A stretch of 9,245 nucleotides of DNA from Pseudomonadota bacterium (GTDB taxonomy: Bacteria > Pseudomonadota > Alphaproteobacteria > RF32 > CAG-239), in contig JAJWCP010000055.1 of the NCBI GenBank assembly GCA_021617435.1, forward strand, positions 1-9,245, in the 5' to 3' direction. A model generated the notes under the pieces. The model saw nothing but the letters and a program-made list of their open reading frames with translations. It did no database searches and had not been told where the DNA came from. A program made the position numbers and the translations under genes. Of the stretch, positions 5,912-9,245 are shown piece by piece (within the stretch, counting starts at the first letter, position 1; each line of letters begins with the position of its first letter).

Positions 5912-6934
5912 ATGAAAAAAACACTTTTGTTCATATCCGGAATTTTATACGCAACCGCGGCCATGGCAGAACCAAAGACCGTGCCGATAAATATGGCACA
6001 GCAACAATCACAAACCGGAAGCGGCAATCAACCCATGATTATGGATTCGGCTGATTTAAACTTTAATCCTGAAGTTGACGCCTTTGGCGATGCCGTTAAT
6101 TTAAGCAATAACGCGGCTGATGACAATCCGATTAAAGTAAACACCCGCCAATCACTGACGGATAATATCAAAGAAAACGCCCCTGATAACATTCAGGATA
6201 TGAATATGCCCGAAGTTAACAAAAATTGGGTAAATCAGCTGATAACTTCCGCCAAAGACAACATTGAAAACAAAAACGCCGCCATCAACCCGCTCGCCTC
6301 CGCCATGGAGCAAGCGCAAGGACAAATTAAACGCTCCAACGCCGCTATTTTTGATATTTCCGGCGTAATGTTGCGTATGTCATACAAACAAGCGGAAGAT
6401 GCTTTGCTTAAACGCGGCTATAAAAAAAGTATGCAAAAAATGGATGTGCCCAACTTTATCCGCTGGCGCAATGAAGAAAAATGCCGCAATCAGGGCGTTA
6501 TCGGTTATGAGCGCATTGAAAACTGCGTAATCCGCTTGGCGCAAAAAGAACATTACCAATTTATATCCGAAGCATTATTCAATAAGTTTGACACCAAAGA
6601 AACGGTAAAAATTTATCTGACCAGCACTTTTACCAATAACAAAATTTACCGTATCACATACCGTTCCGAAGCCGCCAATTTAACCGGCAACAGCCAAAAA
6701 TCGGTTTATCTGCGTAATATTAAGGTTTATGACTTTTGGAAAAAAATCAACCAAAAATACGGCGTTCCCGATAATAAAGACGATGTAATTTGGGGCCTTG
6801 GCGGCAACAAACCGTATATGCGCGCCGCAACCGGATTTTTAGTGCTTGAAGACAATATGCTCCGCGAGCTTGACTACACCCGCATGTCGCGTGAAGACCA
6901 ACGCTTTTTAAATACCGATGTTTACACTTTTTAG
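5912..6934 (+). CDS. Exported protein of unknown function, co-transcribed with the ChpT-like gene
   Basis: The 340-residue product has a Sec signal peptide ending AMA|E after residue 19. Residues 20-130 are low-complexity, rich in Asn, Asp, Gln and Met, and are probably disordered. A folded part starts near 150 with ISGVMLRMSYKQAEDALLKRGYKK. This resembles the 'GI.LGMs..EA...L...GY' opening of BamE/BLIP-like domains, and a later segment FWKKINQKYGVPDNKDDVIWG fits the same style of fold; this is inference from pattern only. Two cysteines (in EEKCRNQG and IENCVIRL) are close enough for a disulfide. AAAGG at 5901-5905 is six bases before the ATG. The stop codon is followed after eight bases by the ChpT-like ATG, so they form a tight operon. 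I cannot name a family. Confidence 0.75.
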   Translation: MKKTLLFISGILYATAAMAEPKTVPINMAQQQSQTGSGNQPMIMDSADLNFNPEVDAFGDAVNLSNNAADDNPIKVNTRQSLTDNIKENAPDNIQDMNMPEVNKNWVNQLITSAKDNIENKNAAINPLASAMEQAQGQIKRSNAAIFDISGVMLRMSYKQAEDALLKRGYKKSMQKMDVPNFIRWRNEEKCRNQGVIGYERIENCVIRLAQKEHYQFISEALFNKFDTKETVKIYLTSTFTNNKIYRITYRSEAANLTGNSQKSVYLRNIKVYDFWKKINQKYGVPDNKDDVIWGLGGNKPYMRAATGFLVLEDNMLRELDYTRMSREDQRFLNTDVYTF

Positions 6935-6942
6935 GAACAAAT

Positions 6943-7560
6943 ATGCTTAATCAAAATTTTTTTGCAGAACTTTCCGAGCTTATCTGCACTCGCATCAGTC
7001 ATGACTTAATCGGCAACATCGGCGCGGTTGCCAATGCCGTGGAACTTATGGATGAAGACCCTGAAGCTATTGATGATGCCAAACCGATTTTAAGCATAAG
7101 CTCAAAAGTTTTAACCGCGCGCTTAAAGTTTTTCCGCTTAGCGTTCGGCTTAAATAACACCGGTGTTAAAACCACTGCCGAAATTATTAAACAATCGGAA
7201 GAATACATTGCCACTATCGGAAGCCATACATCGCCGATAAAGTTAAACTTTAATTTTTCCACTCCGGCGCTTTATAAAATTGTTATGCTCGGGATTATGA
7301 TAATGGCTGATGTGTTTATTCGCGGCGGCGAACTTAATATTGCTGAAACCGCAAACGGATTAACTTTTACCGCCGATTCACAATCAACGCTTTCCAGCGG
7401 TAAACTTGCGGTTATGCAAGAAGTATTAAATGCTGAAATGCCTGCGGAAAATCCGGCGCAATCGGCACCTCTTATTTATATGATGCGCCTGCTTAATGAT
7501 ACGCCGGTAAAAATAACCGTCAGCTATACCGAAAAACAAGCCGTTTTGCAAATTGCTTAA
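6943..7560 (+). CDS. chpT: ChpT-like histidine phosphotransferase
   Basis: In alphaproteobacteria ChpT passes phosphate from the hybrid kinase CckA to the cell-cycle regulator CtrA and to CpdR. The 205-residue product matches that family in length and plan. An N-terminal DHp-like helical hairpin carries ELICTRISHDLIGNIGAVANAVELM, with His20 as the phospho-acceptor in the R-x-x-HD context and the G-x-x-x-N-A-x-E-L-M continuation typical of ChpT. A C-terminal degenerate ATPase-like domain follows (from about residue 85), with no recognisable nucleotide-binding boxes, as in ChpT. The stop of the exported-protein gene overlaps the AGGA ribosome-binding site (6933-6936), which is six bases before this ATG. 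The operon may have a CtrA box at its promoter. The symbol is by family resemblance; a paralogous phosphotransferase is possible. Confidence 0.82.
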   Translation: MLNQNFFAELSELICTRISHDLIGNIGAVANAVELMDEDPEAIDDAKPILSISSKVLTARLKFFRLAFGLNNTGVKTTAEIIKQSEEYIATIGSHTSPIKLNFNFSTPALYKIVMLGIMIMADVFIRGGELNIAETANGLTFTADSQSTLSSGKLAVMQEVLNAEMPAENPAQSAPLIYMMRLLNDTPVKITVSYTEKQAVLQIA

Positions 7561-7982
7561 TTGCAACCTTGCCATTTATTTGCGCTATGTTGCCATTCTT
7601 GCCACGGCATTCCGTTAATTAATAAGGTTTTAACCAAGGGTTTGGCATTTCCGCGCCACGCAAACACCATTGCCGTTTTGGTATCAGAGCAATTAACATA
7701 CTTATCCGCATCTGAAGCGATAACTTCCGGAATATAATACCGATAGCTTAAACTGAAGCGTTCCGTCGGACAGCGCTTATCTGCAAATTGCGAGCAATCG
7801 GTGGCATTCCAATCAGGTCTGAGATACAAATAACGCCCGGAGAGCAAATCAAAAGGATCAAACCCTTGCATTGCAATTGTAACCGTCTTTTCGGAATAAA
7901 GTTCATAATGAATTATGCCGGTGGTAGCAAGTAAATAAAATATCGGCAACACCAGAAAAAAAGCCAATCCGTATTTTTTCAT
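7557..7982 (-). CDS. GDYXXLXY domain protein
   Basis: The 141-residue product has an N-terminal hydrophobic segment (residues 5-24), acting as a signal anchor or uncleaved signal, followed by an extracytoplasmic domain. The signature of the GDYXXLXY family (PF14345) appears as GFDPFDLLSGRYLYLRPDW at residues 40-58: the DP.DLL..G.Y..L pattern is kept, with Arg in place of Asp in the core and Arg in place of the final Tyr. Four cysteines lie in the C-terminal half and could form disulfides. The function of the family is unknown, but its members are commonly next to DUF2157 membrane proteins, as here. AAAGGAGA (7990-7997), inside the end of the DUF2157 gene, is seven bases before the ATG, so translation is probably coupled. 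The stop overlaps that of the ChpT-like gene. Confidence 0.85.
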   Translation of the reverse strand: MKKYGLAFFLVLPIFYLLATTGIIHYELYSEKTVTIAMQGFDPFDLLSGRYLYLRPDWNATDCSQFADKRCPTERFSLSYRYYIPEVIASDADKYVNCSDTKTAMVFAWRGNAKPLVKTLLINGMPWQEWQHSANKWQGCN

Positions 7983-7983
7983 T

Positions 7984-9096
7984 TTATTTTCTCCTTTTAA
8001 GGCGCCGGCTTAACTTGACCCAGCCCCAAATAAGCGCCAATAACAACAAGCCTGAAGCTATTAAACCTAATCCGCTGAAAAGCAAACTTTTGAACATATC
8101 GGCGTATAAAATAAAAATTCGCACCGCCGTCAATGCCAAAACGGTATTAAGTATTTTAACGCTGTTAATTTGCCATGCGTAAATTCCGATTAAAAACAAT
8201 ACGGCAAAACTGAATACTGCTCCGCAATTAATAAATCCGCCGACAACAGTCAATGCCATCAGCGCAGGAATCAAAAACTTTTTACCGCTGATATAATCCA
8301 AATAAGCTGATATCGCAGTTAATCCGATTGCCACTGAAACTAAAACCCCTGTTAGCGACCCTGACCCGTTTTCATCAAGTGCAACTTCCGAAAATACACT
8401 GCTTCCAAAATCAATATTTATAACCAACAAACCTGTAAATATAATCATCCAAAATTTAAGCGCTTTTTTAAATGCCACTGCTTTATTTTGAGCAAAAATT
8501 GTAAGCATTTGCCATAAAATAAACCATATAAACAACCACAGCACCGGTACAGAATATTCCCAACTGTTACTCATCTGCCACATTATTTCTTTAGTGGTTT
8601 TATTATATGCCATAAAGTCCCAAAATGAAAATGTAAAGACCGGAAGCATCACAAGCGGCAGCAACGGCTTTTTTGTAACCAAAAGCAGCGGAAATACCAG
8701 CAACGACCATAACAAATACGCCTCAAATCCGTCCGGCTGCAGCTGATAAACCTGCGCAATTAAGCCAATGGTTGCCAACACCAAAATAACAAACAGGCAT
8801 AAAAACACCTCAAAACGAATGTTCCATTTTTTGTAAGCGGCATAATACGTCAAACCAGCAACACCGCTGAGTAGAGCAAAATCAGCAACAAGCTTCAACA
8901 TAACCGTAAGATGTTGCCAATTGGCGGCAATAACGGAAATAACGCCCAACCCGATGCAAAAAATTGCCAACGCCAAAAATCCGTATAATGCGTATGGTTT
9001 TGCGATTGCTTTTTCAAAATCAAGAATATCCATGCCTTGTTTAGGCGTAATAATACCGGCATTTTGCCATGATGTAATTTTAGCGGATAATTTCAT
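7984..9096 (-). CDS. DUF2157 domain-containing integral membrane protein
   Basis: The 370-residue product starts with a cytoplasmic helical segment, ITSWQNAGIITPKQGMDILDFE, typical of DUF2157 (PF09925) N-termini. The first membrane helices include IFCIGLGVISVIAANWQHL, matching the family's 'iGvi.liAaNW' signature near residues 45-62. About ten hydrophobic segments follow, and the protein ends in a basic tail (KLSRRLKRRK) that should stay in the cytoplasm. The family's function is unknown. The stop codon is one base before the start of the GDYXXLXY gene, which is a standing partner of this family, so the pair forms an operon and probably a membrane complex. A strong AAGGGGGGA ribosome-binding site is about six bases before the ATG. 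Confidence 0.88.
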   Translation of the reverse strand: MKLSAKITSWQNAGIITPKQGMDILDFEKAIAKPYALYGFLALAIFCIGLGVISVIAANWQHLTVMLKLVADFALLSGVAGLTYYAAYKKWNIRFEVFLCLFVILVLATIGLIAQVYQLQPDGFEAYLLWSLLVFPLLLVTKKPLLPLVMLPVFTFSFWDFMAYNKTTKEIMWQMSNSWEYSVPVLWLFIWFILWQMLTIFAQNKAVAFKKALKFWMIIFTGLLVINIDFGSSVFSEVALDENGSGSLTGVLVSVAIGLTAISAYLDYISGKKFLIPALMALTVVGGFINCGAVFSFAVLFLIGIYAWQINSVKILNTVLALTAVRIFILYADMFKSLLFSGLGLIASGLLLLALIWGWVKLSRRLKRRK

Positions 9097-9154
9097 AATC
9101 AGTCCCCCCTTATGAAAAGGATATAATAAAACTAAAAAATAAACACTCGCTTAT

Positions 9155-9245
9155 TACAACTTATACACACCCCGGACTCGTAAATATTGCAAAAAAAAAC
9201 GCGAGCTAAAATCTTCTTAAAACCAACTTTTTGAGAGGATTTTTA
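9155..9245 (+). repeat. Pilin-gene leader repeat, copy 2, cut by the right edge
   Basis: This is the second copy of the leader found at 379-474, in the same orientation 8776 bases downstream. Bases 9155-9190 are identical to 379-414 and include TTATACACA at 9161-9169. The A-tract is nine long (9191-9199). Bases 9203-9222 and 9229-9245 form the hairpin arms around a CCAACT loop, with a Shine-Dalgarno-like GAGAGGA at 9233-9239 in the right arm. By alignment with copy 1 a start codon is expected about five bases past the window edge. The repeat starts 58 bases upstream of, and divergent from, the DUF2157 gene. Confidence 0.9.
9203..9245 (+). promoter_or_regulatory. Second ribosome-binding-site-sequestering hairpin (right end truncated)
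   Basis: Bases 9203-9222 pair with 9229-9245 and, presumably, a few bases beyond the edge. Relative to copy 1, the pair 444/459 changes from C-G to U-G, 441/462 from U-G to U-A, and 440/463 from U-A to U-G, so all three keep pairing as RNA. One extra T near 9244 makes a bulge or mismatch. The Shine-Dalgarno-like GAGAGGA is again paired with the left arm. Confidence 0.65.

Noticed and set aside
7619..7633. A second exact TTAA-N7-TTAA CtrA-like site
   Set aside because: It lies inside the 3' part of the GDYXXLXY coding region, far from any start codon, and is best explained by AT-rich chance. It serves as a caution for the promoter match at 5852-5866.

Overview
The window looks like a piece of an AT-rich alphaproteobacterial chromosome. 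The evidence is a ChpT-type histidine phosphotransferase (a protein of the alphaproteobacterial CckA-ChpT-CtrA relay), a CtrA-like TTAA-N7-TTAA site upstream of its operon, folate/FAD-dependent TrmFO, and several envelope proteins with Gram-negative signal peptides. The taxon cannot be fixed from sequence alone; an uncultured, gut-type or host-associated alphaproteobacterium is my inference.

Layout. Bases 1-82 hold the possible start of a minus-strand gene that runs off the left edge. Bases 133-342 hold the C-terminal remnant of a DNA-deoxyinosine glycosylase whose 5' part is missing. A conserved leader (379-474) then precedes a pilin-like gene (475-1110). A DUF192 lipoprotein gene follows on the plus strand and ends at a bidirectional terminator (1694-1726). 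From 4326 down to 1729 the minus strand carries a probable three-gene operon: a squalene/phytoene-synthase-like enzyme, an outer-membrane beta-barrel-like protein and a secreted four-cysteine protein, with a good promoter at 4366-4392. trmFO (5771-4416, minus) lies upstream. Divergent from it is a plus-strand pair, an exported protein of unknown function and the ChpT-like gene (5912-7560). The right end is a minus-strand DUF2157/GDYXXLXY membrane protein pair (9096-7557).

The most interesting signal is that the pilin leader at 379-474 recurs at 9155-9245, in the same orientation and cut by the window's right edge. The two copies share 36 identical bases containing a TTATACACA motif, then an A-tract of different length (11 and 9), then a long hairpin that buries the Shine-Dalgarno sequence. 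The hairpin arms differ between copies at three paired positions, and all three keep pairing if G-U wobbles are allowed, which points to an RNA structure under selection. This suggests a dispersed family of pilin-like genes under one shared 5' control element, with the next member starting a few bases beyond the window.

The rest is mostly housekeeping or envelope genes. The ChpT operon may be under CtrA feedback. The synthase-like enzyme keeps both Asp-rich motifs but has an unusual central active-site segment.
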